A DNA stretch of 19,971 bases, from positions 1 through 19,971 of the forward strand of contig NZ_JAWLCK010000049.1 of NCBI RefSeq assembly GCF_041687175.1, given 5' to 3'. The translations under genes were made by a program, and so were the position numbers. Of the stretch, positions 1 through 7,752 are shown piece by piece. The notes beneath the pieces are model-generated. The model saw only the letters and a program-made list of their open reading frames with translations. It was not told the origin of the DNA and did no database searches. Source of the DNA: Lutispora sp041687175 (GTDB taxonomy: Bacteria; Bacillota; Clostridia; Lutisporales; Lutisporaceae). Numbering within the stretch: the first letter of the stretch is position 1; the number at the start of each line of letters is the position of its first letter.

Positions 1-2077
1 TAAGAAACTTTACAAACAAGAAATTGGAACCGAATTTCCAGAGGATCCAAAAACACAGCTGATTTTGGCTGTGAAAGCTGTTTTCAGGTCTTGGAATAAT
101 GAAAGGGCCAAAATATACAGAAAACTAAACAATATTCCCGATGATTTAGGGACTGCTGTAAATGTTCAATCAATGGTATTTGGAAACATGGGAGATGATT
201 CCGGAACCGGTGTTGCATTTACTAGAAATCCTGCAACAGGAGAGAAAAAGCTTTTTGGTGAATTCTTGATAAATGCTCAGGGAGAGGATGTTGTTGCAGG
301 AATCAGAACTCCCCAAAGCATTGAAAAGCTTAGAGAGATAATGCCTGATATTTATACACAGTTTGCAAATGTTGCAGACCTTTTAGAGAATCATTATAAA
401 GATATGCAGGATATTGAATTTACAATAGAGAAGGGCAAACTGTATATGCTCCAAACAAGAAATGGTAAAAGAACGGCTTTTGCGGCTGTAAAGATTGCAG
501 TGGATTTGGTGAATGAAGGAAAGATAACAAAAGAGGAGGCTATCATGAGGGTGGATCCTGTCCAGCTTGACCAACTTCTGCACCCCACCTTCAATGCTGA
601 TGCCTTAAAAAGAATGAAACCATTGGCAAAAGGACTTCCTGCCTCACCAGGAGCTGCCAGCGGCAAGATATATTTCACTGCTGAAGCTGCTGTGGAGGCT
701 GCAAAAAAAGGTGATAAGGTTATACTTGTAAGGCTGGAAACATCGCCTGAAGATATAGAAGGAATGATAGAAGCTCAAGGCATACTTACAGCAAGAGGTG
801 GAATGACTTCTCATGCTGCAGTTGTTGCAAGAGGAATGGGAAAATGCTGTGTGGCAGGCTGTGAAGCCATAAAGGTAAATGAGCAAAGCAGGAAGTTTAT
901 CGTTGACGATAAAACCTTTAACGAAGGAGATTATATATCCTTAGATGGAAGCACAGGCAATGTCTATGAAGGCATAATAGAGACCCATGAACCTGAGCTA
1001 AGCGGACATTTTGGACAATTGATGGAATGGGCTGACGAAATACGAAGGCTTAAAGTGAGAACAAATGCAGACACCCCAAGAGATGCAGCCCAGGCAGTGA
1101 AGTTCGGTGCAGAAGGCATAGGCTTATGCAGAACAGAACACATGTTTTTTGACGAGACCAGAATTCCTGCTGTAAGAGAAATGATTATAGCTGATGACTT
1201 GGAGCAAAGAAAAGCTGCATTAGAAAAGATATTACCCATGCAAAGAGAAGATTTTATAGGTATATTTGAAGCCATGGGGGAAAGACCAGTGACCATAAGA
1301 CTGCTTGATCCACCACTACACGAGTTCTTGCCACATAATGAAGAAGATATAAAGAAGCTGGCAGATGATATGAAGGTGGATTATGATAAATTAAAAAGCA
1401 GAGTTGAAGAACTGAAGGAGTTCAACCCAATGTTAGGGCATAGAGGCTGCAGGCTGGCTATAACATATCCTGAAATAGCAGAAATGCAGACTAGAGCAAT
1501 AATCGAGGCTGCCATTCATGTGAAAAAGAATAAAGGCATAGATGTAAAACCTGAAATAATGGTACCTCTGGTGGGAGACGTAAAAGAGCTGGCTTATCTT
1601 AAGAGCATTGTGGTTAAGCTTGCAGATGAAATAATAAGGGATTCTGGAATAGAGCTAAGATATCTATATGGCACAATGATTGAAATACCAAGAGCTACTT
1701 TGGTGGCAGACGAAATCGCAAAAGAAGCAGAATTTTTCTCCTTTGGTACAAACGATCTTACACAGATGACATATGGCTTCTCCAGAGATGATGCAGGGAA
1801 GTTCCTGGAAGAATATTATGAGAAGAAGATTTTTGATAAAGATCCCTTCCAGGCTATAGATAGAAAAGGTGTAGGTAAACTTATGAAGATGGCTGTGGAA
1901 TTGGGAAGAGCGGAAAGACCTAATATAAAGCTTGGTATTTGCGGTGAACATGGCGGGGAGCCTTCATCTGTTGAGTTCTGCCATGAACTAGGACTCGATT
2001 ATGTTTCATGCTCTCCATATAGAGTACCTATTGCTAGACTGTCAGCTGCCCAGGCAGCCGTAAACAACAGAAACTAA
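1..2077 (+). CDS. ppdK: Pyruvate, phosphate dikinase, C-terminal 692 residues (5' end outside window)
   Basis: The frame is open from base 2, so the gene begins before the window; a TTG at 65 is an internal codon, not a start. PPDK is cytosolic and interconverts pyruvate + ATP + Pi with PEP + AMP + PPi, a glycolytic or gluconeogenic step in many anaerobes. The family is usually about 875 residues, so roughly 180 N-terminal residues (part of the ATP-grasp domain) are missing. Visible in order: the rest of the nucleotide-binding domain (GTGVAFTRNPATG), the phosphohistidine domain with GGMTSHAAV (catalytic His codon 812-814, next to the conserved Thr-Ser), and the PEP/pyruvate-binding barrel with RLLDPPLHEFLPH, GLCRTEHMFF, FGTNDLTQMTYG and GICGEHGGEP (catalytic Cys codon 1940-1942). 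No frameshift is seen. A terminator follows, so this is the end of a transcription unit. Confidence 0.97.
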   Translation, partial: KKLYKQEIGTEFPEDPKTQLILAVKAVFRSWNNERAKIYRKLNNIPDDLGTAVNVQSMVFGNMGDDSGTGVAFTRNPATGEKKLFGEFLINAQGEDVVAGIRTPQSIEKLREIMPDIYTQFANVADLLENHYKDMQDIEFTIEKGKLYMLQTRNGKRTAFAAVKIAVDLVNEGKITKEEAIMRVDPVQLDQLLHPTFNADALKRMKPLAKGLPASPGAASGKIYFTAEAAVEAAKKGDKVILVRLETSPEDIEGMIEAQGILTARGGMTSHAAVVARGMGKCCVAGCEAIKVNEQSRKFIVDDKTFNEGDYISLDGSTGNVYEGIIETHEPELSGHFGQLMEWADEIRRLKVRTNADTPRDAAQAVKFGAEGIGLCRTEHMFFDETRIPAVREMIIADDLEQRKAALEKILPMQREDFIGIFEAMGERPVTIRLLDPPLHEFLPHNEEDIKKLADDMKVDYDKLKSRVEELKEFNPMLGHRGCRLAITYPEIAEMQTRAIIEAAIHVKKNKGIDVKPEIMVPLVGDVKELAYLKSIVVKLADEIIRDSGIELRYLYGTMIEIPRATLVADEIAKEAEFFSFGTNDLTQMTYGFSRDDAGKFLEEYYEKKIFDKDPFQAIDRKGVGKLMKMAVELGRAERPNIKLGICGEHGGEPSSVEFCHELGLDYVSCSPYRVPIARLSAAQAAVNNRN

Positions 2078-2115
2078 ATTCAGGGGCGCTCTGCTTCCTC
2101 GTATAGGTAGATTTT

Positions 2116-2158
2116 AAAAAAGTATTGTCACTTAGCTTTAAGGGGCAATACTTTTTTT
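2116..2158 (+). terminator. Intrinsic terminator after ppdK
   Basis: AAAAAAGTATTG (2116-2127) pairs perfectly with CAATACTTTTTT (2146-2157) around an 18-nt loop and ends in a run of seven T. It lies 39 nt after the ppdK stop. The A-rich left arm would also give some termination on the other strand. Confidence 0.85.
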
Positions 2159-2267
2159 ATGTAGTTTATGTATGGGAAAAATATTATAATAAATTAGTAG
2201 AGAAGAATCGTGATAGTAATGTTAGGAGGATTTGATTCAATAGTATAAAAATGGGGGAATGAAACTG

Positions 2268-3083
2268 ATGGAAAGGCAATTTTTAATAAAAACTGCAGAA
2301 GACTTTATTAAGGATTCACAAGATAATTACATAACGAAGGAAATAGCAATTTCGGATAATGTTGTGGGAATGAGGATCTTTGATGCCCCGATTTTTGCTT
2401 TTGGTTCTGCAGATGATGACTACTTTGTTCTATTAAAACAACCGTCGGTAATAGGGGAACACTTCTTACTTCCAAAAGAATGGTTACCAGGAGCAAAAAC
2501 AGTTGTATCCTTTTTTTTGCCCTTTAGTGAAGAAATTAAAAATAGCAATAAAATAGATATGTCATGGCCTTCCGAAGAATGGCTCCATGGACGTATTGAA
2601 GGCCAGATTTTGCTAAATAAGCTGTGTATGAAATTAAAGTCTGAATTAATAAATGCAGGATATAACACTGTTGTGCCCGGTTTAGATGAGAGATTTTGGT
2701 CAAATAATAACAGCTCCAATCATGTAGCGAAATTTACAAGTAATTGGTCTGAAAGACATGCTGCATTTATATGTGGGCTTGGAACATTCGGTCTTTCTAA
2801 AGGACTCATAACTCAAAAAGGCATAGCAGGAAGATTTGGTAGCATCATAACAGAATTATATTTAGCACCTGATAAAAGAGGATATAAAAAAATATATGAG
2901 AACTGTTCCATGTGTGGTAAATGTGCAGAAAATTGCCCAGTTGGCGCAATATCTATAGAAAATGGAAAAGATCATGTTATATGTTCTAAATTTTTAGACC
3001 AAACAGCTGAAATCTATAAGCCTAGGTATGGTTGTGGAAAATGTCAGGTAGATGTACCTTGTGAATCAAAAATACCTAAATAG
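2268..3083 (+). CDS. QueG-like 4Fe-4S protein (epoxyqueuosine reductase-related, compact form)
   Basis: A predicted cytosolic iron-sulfur protein of 271-274 residues. Residue numbers count from the upstream ATG at 2259. The C-terminus carries CSMCGKCAENCPVGAI (Cys 216, 219, 222, 226), then Cys 242 and a GCGKCQVDVPC segment (Cys 259, 262, 268). That gives eight cysteines, as for two [4Fe-4S] clusters in the QueG layout. The middle segment SERHAAFICGLGTFGLSKGLIT matches the QueG-type pattern ER-AA--AGLG--GK--LIT. It is shorter than true QueG and lacks that family's C-terminal HEAT-like extension, so queuosine function is not assured; substrate and partner are unknown. Start choice: GGGGGA at 2253-2258 fits the ATG at 2268 (9-nt gap) better than the ATG at 2259. 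TATAAT at 2185-2190 is a possible -10, with no good -35. Single gene between two terminators. Confidence 0.75.
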   Translation: MERQFLIKTAEDFIKDSQDNYITKEIAISDNVVGMRIFDAPIFAFGSADDDYFVLLKQPSVIGEHFLLPKEWLPGAKTVVSFFLPFSEEIKNSNKIDMSWPSEEWLHGRIEGQILLNKLCMKLKSELINAGYNTVVPGLDERFWSNNNSSNHVAKFTSNWSERHAAFICGLGTFGLSKGLITQKGIAGRFGSIITELYLAPDKRGYKKIYENCSMCGKCAENCPVGAISIENGKDHVICSKFLDQTAEIYKPRYGCGKCQVDVPCESKIPK

Positions 3084-3473
3084 TAAAGAGCAGTCAAGAT
3101 AAGATAAAAACTATAAATAGGTAATTATGATATGCTACTCTTCTGAGAAGCAGAATAATGGGATTTAAAGGTTGTATAAACAGAAGTGTTCCATAATAGT
3201 GAAAAACGACCATTGGTCTATATGATAGCAGCCGCCTGGCAGTATATAAAGAAAGATCAGATTCTAACTATAGTTGTAAAAAAGGTATAGAGATATATAA
3301 TAACTTAATTAACTAATAAAGCAGGGTATTGTGATACAATAACACGATACCCTGTTGTTTATATATTACATATAATCGGATATGATTAAAGCTCTTTTAT
3401 TAAACTGCCGATAAAAATATATAGAAATAATTTACTTTCATGCTAAGGATTTGATATCTAAGGGGGTATATCA
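3084..3473. other. Intergenic region, no convincing gene
   Basis: This 390-nt gap contains the terminator at 3322-3362 and the ribosome binding site of the next gene (AGGGGGT, 3461-3467, spaced 6 nt from ATG 3474). Between 3084 and 3321 there is one short open frame containing MIAAAWQYIKKDQ, with no usable start or ribosome binding site. It could be decayed coding sequence, but I could not assign it. TATAAT at 3371-3376 is a possible -10 with no matching -35. Confidence 0.5.
3322..3362 (+). terminator. Intrinsic terminator hairpin
   Basis: CAGGGTATTGTG (3322-3333) pairs with CACGATACCCTG (3343-3354) with one internal mismatch and a 9-nt loop, followed by TTGTTTAT. The stem is strong and the T tract moderate. 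It lies 238 nt after the Fe-S gene, so that gene's mRNA would have a long 3' untranslated part. Confidence 0.7.
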
Positions 3474-5480
3474 ATGCATTTGGGAAATTTCGAAAGGAAA
3501 GCGTTAATTCATGAGGTCACGGTTTTATTGTTGGTAATTGCAATTCTTATGTCTATCATTATGCCTATTTATGCAGATGAAAATAAAATAACTATACCAA
3601 AAGAAATTACAATTATATTAACAATGGACAGTCCCTACATGACAGTGGACGGAGTTCAAAAGGAAATTGTAGAGGGAAAGAATGTCAAACCGGTTAACAT
3701 CAACGGGCAGACGCTTATCCCTATCAATGGTGTCATTGAGGCCTTTGGTGGAAAGGTTGATTGGCGCGAGAAGAACAAACAGATTTCCTGTACGCTGGAC
3801 GGCCAGGTAGCTACAGTTTGGATCGGGAGTACACGGATATCCTCCTATAAAAAAAACATATCTGGATCTGTTACAGCAAAGAATATGAGCGTTGCACCGC
3901 AAATCATAGATTCTTATATTATGGTTCCTTTGCGTCCCGTGGTAGAAAATCTTGGATGTACTGTAGAGTGGAATGAAAGCAATAATACCATTACGCTTAA
4001 AAAGCCATATTCATTGCAAAACCTACTTCATGCTATTGAAGGTTTGAAGAAAGAGTCAGAGCAGCTAGGGCAAACCAATACTGAACGGGTGAGGTTAATT
4101 TACGAGGCTATTGTTGAAGGTTGCGATGAAGGGTTGAAACAACAGCCTGTTGAAAATTCTATCAAATGGAAGCTTTTATGGTATAAAGGGCAGGCTCTTA
4201 ATAACCTTGAAAGATATGATGAGGCAATTGAAACACTTGAAATAGTCTCAAAAGAAGTGGCAAATGATAAGAAGTCCAGTTGGGATACGGTCCATTATGA
4301 TTTGGCAAGAGCATATATGCTTGCTGGGGGTCTGTGGGAAAAAGCCTCGAAAGTTCTCTCAGAAAGAGGTTTTATATCTGTGGAAATGCTTAAAAATGAC
4401 AGGCTCTTTGATTCGGTGAGGGAAACAGATGAATATCGTAATTTGGTCGGAGTATATATCAGAATCGATGGCTGGCTGCAATATTCAACAAAGCCACAAT
4501 ATAAAAACGGTAAACTCATGGCTTCTCTGGACGATACAGCAATACCTCTCGGAGCAGAGGTCAAGTTTGATGAATCTTCAAAAAAATTAACCATATCAAA
4601 GCTGGGAAAGGTTGCTGAAATGCAGATAGGTTCAAGCACGGCAAAAGTTAATGGAAGAAATGTTGATATAGGTGTTTCTCCCATACTGTTGGATGAATAT
4701 TATGACCTGGAGGTCAGTGAGCTACCAGATTTCATTCTGATGGGCCGTACTCTGGAAGAATATAAGAGAGATATGTACATTTTGGTTCCTTTGAATTTTG
4801 TGGCTGAGTTGCTAGGACAGAAGGTTATATGGGATGACAAAATGAATGAAGTAAATATAATCGAGGATTTAAGCAGATTCAAATATTCGAAGGACCATAT
4901 GATATGGGTAAACTCCACCTACCTGCATGTCAGCTCATATGAAAGAGGTTCGGTAACATTCAATAAGATTGCTGGTGTGGGACGCCGTGACGCAGCAACG
5001 ATTCTTGGTGCGAGGAATTCCCTGATTAGAGACTGGGGAATTTATGATAGGGATGATTTCTTTGATATGGTGGACTGGCTGAAAAATAAAGGTCATAACA
5101 GTGTTTATAGTATTTATAAAGAGAAGAATGATTACATTTTAACTAAGTACAAGGATAAACTTGAAGGAAAAGGACTTATTGGTTGGGACTACATTAGACT
5201 TATCAGATTGTCGGGACTTGCTTATCTTTCCGGTTATATAACTTTAGAAGAATGTTACGATATAGCTATTGAAGCTGCAAAAGTAATTCAGAAAACATAT
5301 TCTTCATGGGATGAAGCCACCGAAAGCTATATTATAGGCCGTGGCTTCTGGTCAGGAGAAGATCCCGATGATACATCGACTTTAACAGGGAAAATAGAAA
5401 AAACCCGCAAGGAACTGCTGATGAAAAAAAACATTCCATGGAATACATTACCATGGAATCTGCCGCTGGATGCTAAATAA
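3474..5480 (+). CDS. Secreted copper-amine-oxidase-N-like / TPR-like / DUF1266-like protein
   Basis: 668 residues with a good ribosome binding site (AGGGGGT) before ATG 3474. Residues about 16-35 are a hydrophobic signal or anchor segment (LLLVIAILMSIIMPIYADE), so the rest is outside the membrane. Residues about 65-175 look like a copper amine oxidase N-terminal-like domain (NGQTLIPINGVIEAFGGKVDW, YIMVPLRPVVENLGCTVEW). Residues about 200-300 are helical and TPR-like (GQALNNLERYDEAIETLE, YDLARAYMLAGGLWEKASKV). Residues about 328-466 are a second, more diverged copper amine oxidase N-like domain (YILVPLNFVAELLGQKVIWD). Residues about 500-630 resemble DUF1266 (RDWGIYDRDDFFDMVDWL, the GH pair, WDYIRLIRLSGLAYLSGYI, SSWDEATESYIIGRGFW). 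The catalytic part of amine oxidases is absent, so this is not an oxidase; a cell-surface binding role is likely. The function of DUF1266 is unknown. Transcribed alone. Confidence 0.8.
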   Translation: MHLGNFERKALIHEVTVLLLVIAILMSIIMPIYADENKITIPKEITIILTMDSPYMTVDGVQKEIVEGKNVKPVNINGQTLIPINGVIEAFGGKVDWREKNKQISCTLDGQVATVWIGSTRISSYKKNISGSVTAKNMSVAPQIIDSYIMVPLRPVVENLGCTVEWNESNNTITLKKPYSLQNLLHAIEGLKKESEQLGQTNTERVRLIYEAIVEGCDEGLKQQPVENSIKWKLLWYKGQALNNLERYDEAIETLEIVSKEVANDKKSSWDTVHYDLARAYMLAGGLWEKASKVLSERGFISVEMLKNDRLFDSVRETDEYRNLVGVYIRIDGWLQYSTKPQYKNGKLMASLDDTAIPLGAEVKFDESSKKLTISKLGKVAEMQIGSSTAKVNGRNVDIGVSPILLDEYYDLEVSELPDFILMGRTLEEYKRDMYILVPLNFVAELLGQKVIWDDKMNEVNIIEDLSRFKYSKDHMIWVNSTYLHVSSYERGSVTFNKIAGVGRRDAATILGARNSLIRDWGIYDRDDFFDMVDWLKNKGHNSVYSIYKEKNDYILTKYKDKLEGKGLIGWDYIRLIRLSGLAYLSGYITLEECYDIAIEAAKVIQKTYSSWDEATESYIIGRGFWSGEDPDDTSTLTGKIEKTRKELLMKKNIPWNTLPWNLPLDAK

Positions 5481-5482
5481 TA

Positions 5483-5644
5483 TTGTCTTACAGATTTGAA
5501 ACCATTTTTAGCAGAAAATCTGCTCCCAGATTCACAGGCATGATAACTGAGGATGAGCTGAATACTATTTTGAAGGCAGCATATGCATCTCTCATTGGTC
5601 GTGCAATGTACGAAAATGTTCATTTAACTGTTAACTTGCAGTAG
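5483..5644 (+). pseudogene. Nitroreductase-like N-terminal remnant
   Basis: An open frame of 53 codons (possible TTG at 5483, stop TAG 5642-5644) directly after the previous gene. It reads YRFETIFSRKSAPRFTG, then ITEDELNTILKAAYAS, then IGRAMYENVHLTV. This is the N-terminal pattern of a nitroreductase: the basic -SR-S- motif that contacts the FMN phosphate, the -F/Y-T------L--IL-AA-AS helix, and a GRA-Y---HLTV strand. Intact family members have about 160-200 residues; here the frame stops just after the strand, and nothing downstream resumes the fold. There is no ribosome binding site. I read it as a truncated, non-functional remnant. The family call rests on motif memory, not a search. Confidence 0.55.
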
Positions 5645-5652
5645 AGTTAGAG

Positions 5653-5730
5653 TGTACTTATATCAAAACTCCTTTTATGTTTTTTAGTAAATTAACATTT
5701 TAGGGGGTTTTGCGTATAAGTGCATCTTTT
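5653..5730 (+). repeat. Long imperfect hairpin followed by a T run
   Basis: TGTACTTATA (5653-5662) pairs with TATAAGTGCA (5715-5724) with one G-U pair. The inner arms CAAAACTCC (5664-5672) and GGGGTTTTG (5704-5712) continue the stem, and ATGTT/AACAT extends it further. The stem is followed by TCTTTTTT. It may serve as the terminator of the unit that began at 3474, or be the relic of a small palindromic element. Confidence 0.45.
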
Positions 5731-5741
5731 TTGCAAGATAT

Positions 5742-5763
5742 GTTAGTGTTTTTAAACACCAAC
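5742..5763. repeat. Short hairpin
   Basis: GTTAGTGTTT and AAACACCAAC form a 10-bp stem with one mismatch and a 2-nt loop in the non-coding gap before the HEAT gene. No T tract follows, so it is not a classical terminator. Role unknown. Confidence 0.4.
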
Positions 5764-6039
5764 ATTTATATAGAAGCGTTTTTTAATAAAAATGTGTTTC
5801 TGGCCATTTGGATTTGAAAAACATGCATTATGGGGCACCTTTTTAGGCCGAGTTATGAAACACTTATGTTAATTTTATTAAGTCCTATCTAGTTATTAAT
5901 AATTAATATATAATATTTATTTGAAAGGTGGCTTTGCTGTGTTTGATATGATGATATTGAAACTTAGGTAAGCAATTAATATTACTGATTATGAAAGTGA
6001 GAGTTTTAGTGAAAGCAGAGACTAAAAGGTGGAGCAAAG

Positions 6040-6141
6040 TTGAGTGAGCAAGAAGCGCTGATGAAGTATGATGAAATGAAACAATCTATCCAGTCCTTCT
6101 TGCTCATTAGTGATAATAGTGAGAAAGAAATTAGTGATTGA
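6040..6141 (+). CDS. Possible small protein, 33 residues, upstream of the HEAT gene
   Basis: TTG start with AAAAGGTGG (6024-6032) 7 nt before it, the same arrangement as at the HEAT gene. The product begins MSEQEALMKYDEMKQS and ends with an acidic EKEISD; it is helical and hydrophilic, with no recognised family. An 11-bp inverted repeat lies inside the frame. In the reading frame of the HEAT gene, the DNA after this ORF (6142-6202) is also open and reads like normal protein (EVVLLTSIINENV). This ORF may therefore be a longer gene broken by a frameshift. Translation is unproven. Confidence 0.35.
   Translation: MSEQEALMKYDEMKQSIQSFLLISDNSEKEISD
6045..6106. repeat. 11-bp perfect inverted repeat
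   Basis: TGAGCAAGAAG (6045-6055) and CTTCTTGCTCA (6096-6106) are perfect reverse complements separated by 40 nt. The left arm starts three bases after the TTG codon of the small ORF. In RNA this would form a stem over the early codons, about 100 nt before the HEAT start, so it could affect translation of the small ORF or act as a protein-binding site. Confidence 0.55.
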
Positions 6142-6202
6142 TGAGGTTGTTTTATTAACAAGTATTATAAATGAAAACGTCTTGAATAAAGGTGGTGATA
6201 TC

Positions 6203-7738
6203 ATGTTTTGGAGAAAAAAGCGAGGTTGGTTTGGCGAACACTTGGAAGAGAATATAAAAGCTTTAAATGAAGGAGACCTAAGTAGGATTCCTTGGATTTT
6301 CTGTGTTTTCAGTGAAAAGGATCCTTATGCTAAATTGCAAGCTTCTAAAGTACTGAGTAATATTATAAAAGGTTTTGAATTTGATGATATCATCAGAATC
6401 GATACGCAGATGAGACAGACAACATCATTAGAGTGGAGTATAAATTGGCATGAACAAAGAATAGATAATTTCTTCACACCCACAATGAGCATAGAAGAGC
6501 GTCAAGCAGTACTTATTTTTGCATCTTTTAACCCTAATGGTTTTATAAGAGAGGAAGCAGTACGAAGACTAAGTGAGTATGATGGCTCTCTGCCATATAT
6601 AATTTTAAGGTTGAATGATTGGGTTTTGCAGGTCAGGCAAGCAGCCAGCGAAGCATTTGATAAAAGATTGCATAATCTTGCAAAAGGTGAGATGCTTATA
6701 GCTTTACCATTTGCTGAGAAGCTGAAATTGGGCAGCCGAGGTTCCCATGGAGAAAATACTCAAAAATTTTTTGATAAGCTTGTAAGTCAGGAACATAGAG
6801 AAGATTTGATAAAAGGTCTTCAAAGTGATAATCTTAGAACTCGTAGAATTTGTATAGCGGCTTTATTTGAAGCCCATCAACCAGACATTGAACTGGCATT
6901 TTATCAATTAAAGCATGAACCAGAACCCTTTTTACGAGCAATGTTATTCGAGAACTTGTGTAAGTCTGGTCAGGATATGAGAGAACCTTCTCATATCTTG
7001 TTGAAGGATAAATTTGCACACAACCGTATTCTAGCTTTGAAATACCTGCAAGACAAACAAGATAAAAATATTTATCAAATTTCAATGAAATTGATTTTTG
7101 ATAAAAATGCATATGTAAGAGCATTTGCTCGGAGCATTATCAAACAGCATTCGTTAAATTTTGATTTTCGGTCAGCATATCTAAGAAGTATTGGACAATT
7201 TACTGAAGCTGCTATTTTAGGATTAGGAGAGATAGGGCAGGTGAGTGATACAGAAATCATTGAAGGGTATCTTAACGATAGACGAATTGCTGTAGTACGG
7301 GCGGTTTTAATCTCATTAATGAGGTTAAATAGTGAAAAATATAAAACTCTTATTATTGAAAAGCTCACAGACCATCGAATTGGAGTAATAAAAACTGCAC
7401 AAAAGTTGATTCTTAAATACCATGTTCAGGATTATAGCAGAATATATGAAATATTTTGTGATACACCTTATGAATATACGAAATTGAAGTGCGGGGCCAT
7501 TCTTTTTAAAGCATCAAAGTGGGAAAGCTTGACGTATATGTTAGAGGCTTTGTCAGCCGAAGAAGAGAGTATTAGAAAATTTGCCTTGCATTCGATACAA
7601 AGATGGATATTTGCTTTCAACAGGTCATTTATACAGGCAAGCAAACAGCAGAAAGAAAAAATACAAATACTTGTCGAGAAACAGAACGAAAAACTTTCAA
7701 ACAGCCTCATAAAAGAATTACTGTTTCTTTTGAACTAG
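6203..7738 (+). CDS. HEAT-repeat protein
   Basis: 511 residues from ATG 6203, chosen because AAAGGTGG lies 7 nt upstream; the frame is open upstream to GTG 6110, but that start has no ribosome binding site. The protein has no signal peptide and is built of paired helices with HEAT-like units, for example FIREEAVRRLSEYDGSLP followed by WVLQVRQAASEAFDKRL (about residues 114-155), LRTRRICIAALFEA, AYVRAFARSIIKQH, RIAVVRAVLISLMRL and RIGVIKTAQKLILKY. Such solenoids are protein-binding scaffolds; no catalytic motif is visible. The N-terminus FWRKKRGWFG is basic and aromatic. It heads a tight run with the next two genes (gaps of 14 and 30 nt), suggesting cotranscription. Partner and role are unknown. 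Confidence 0.75.
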   Translation: MFWRKKRGWFGEHLEENIKALNEGDLSRIPWIFCVFSEKDPYAKLQASKVLSNIIKGFEFDDIIRIDTQMRQTTSLEWSINWHEQRIDNFFTPTMSIEERQAVLIFASFNPNGFIREEAVRRLSEYDGSLPYIILRLNDWVLQVRQAASEAFDKRLHNLAKGEMLIALPFAEKLKLGSRGSHGENTQKFFDKLVSQEHREDLIKGLQSDNLRTRRICIAALFEAHQPDIELAFYQLKHEPEPFLRAMLFENLCKSGQDMREPSHILLKDKFAHNRILALKYLQDKQDKNIYQISMKLIFDKNAYVRAFARSIIKQHSLNFDFRSAYLRSIGQFTEAAILGLGEIGQVSDTEIIEGYLNDRRIAVVRAVLISLMRLNSEKYKTLIIEKLTDHRIGVIKTAQKLILKYHVQDYSRIYEIFCDTPYEYTKLKCGAILFKASKWESLTYMLEALSAEEESIRKFALHSIQRWIFAFNRSFIQASKQQKEKIQILVEKQNEKLSNSLIKELLFLLN

Positions 7739-7752
7739 AGAAAGGATGTTTT

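Larger units (their letters stand above)
5645..6039. other. AT-rich gap with hairpins and a micro-ORF
   Basis: Besides the hairpins listed separately, this gap has a TATAAT at 5909-5914 with no clear -35. It is followed by AAAGGTGG and, 7 nt later, GTG 5939. That GTG opens a 10-codon frame ending at TAA 5969-5971; if the TAA were sense, the frame would run on to TAA 6023-6025, immediately before the next AAAGGTGG. It may be a leader peptide or a small gene broken by a nonsense change. No longer coding sequence is supported. Confidence 0.4.

Noticed and set aside
3160..3290. Short open frame with MIAAAWQYIKKDQ between the Fe-S gene and its terminator
   Set aside because: Interrupted by stops upstream, no start signals, and no family recognised, so a pseudogene call is not supported.
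4295..4684. 129-codon open frame on the minus strand inside the copper-amine-oxidase-N-like gene
   Set aside because: It lies wholly opposite a well-supported gene, and its composition is what the reverse strand of that gene would give.
6110..6202. Upstream GTG start that would add 31 residues to the HEAT protein
   Set aside because: No ribosome binding site there, while ATG 6203 has AAAGGTGG at 7 nt.
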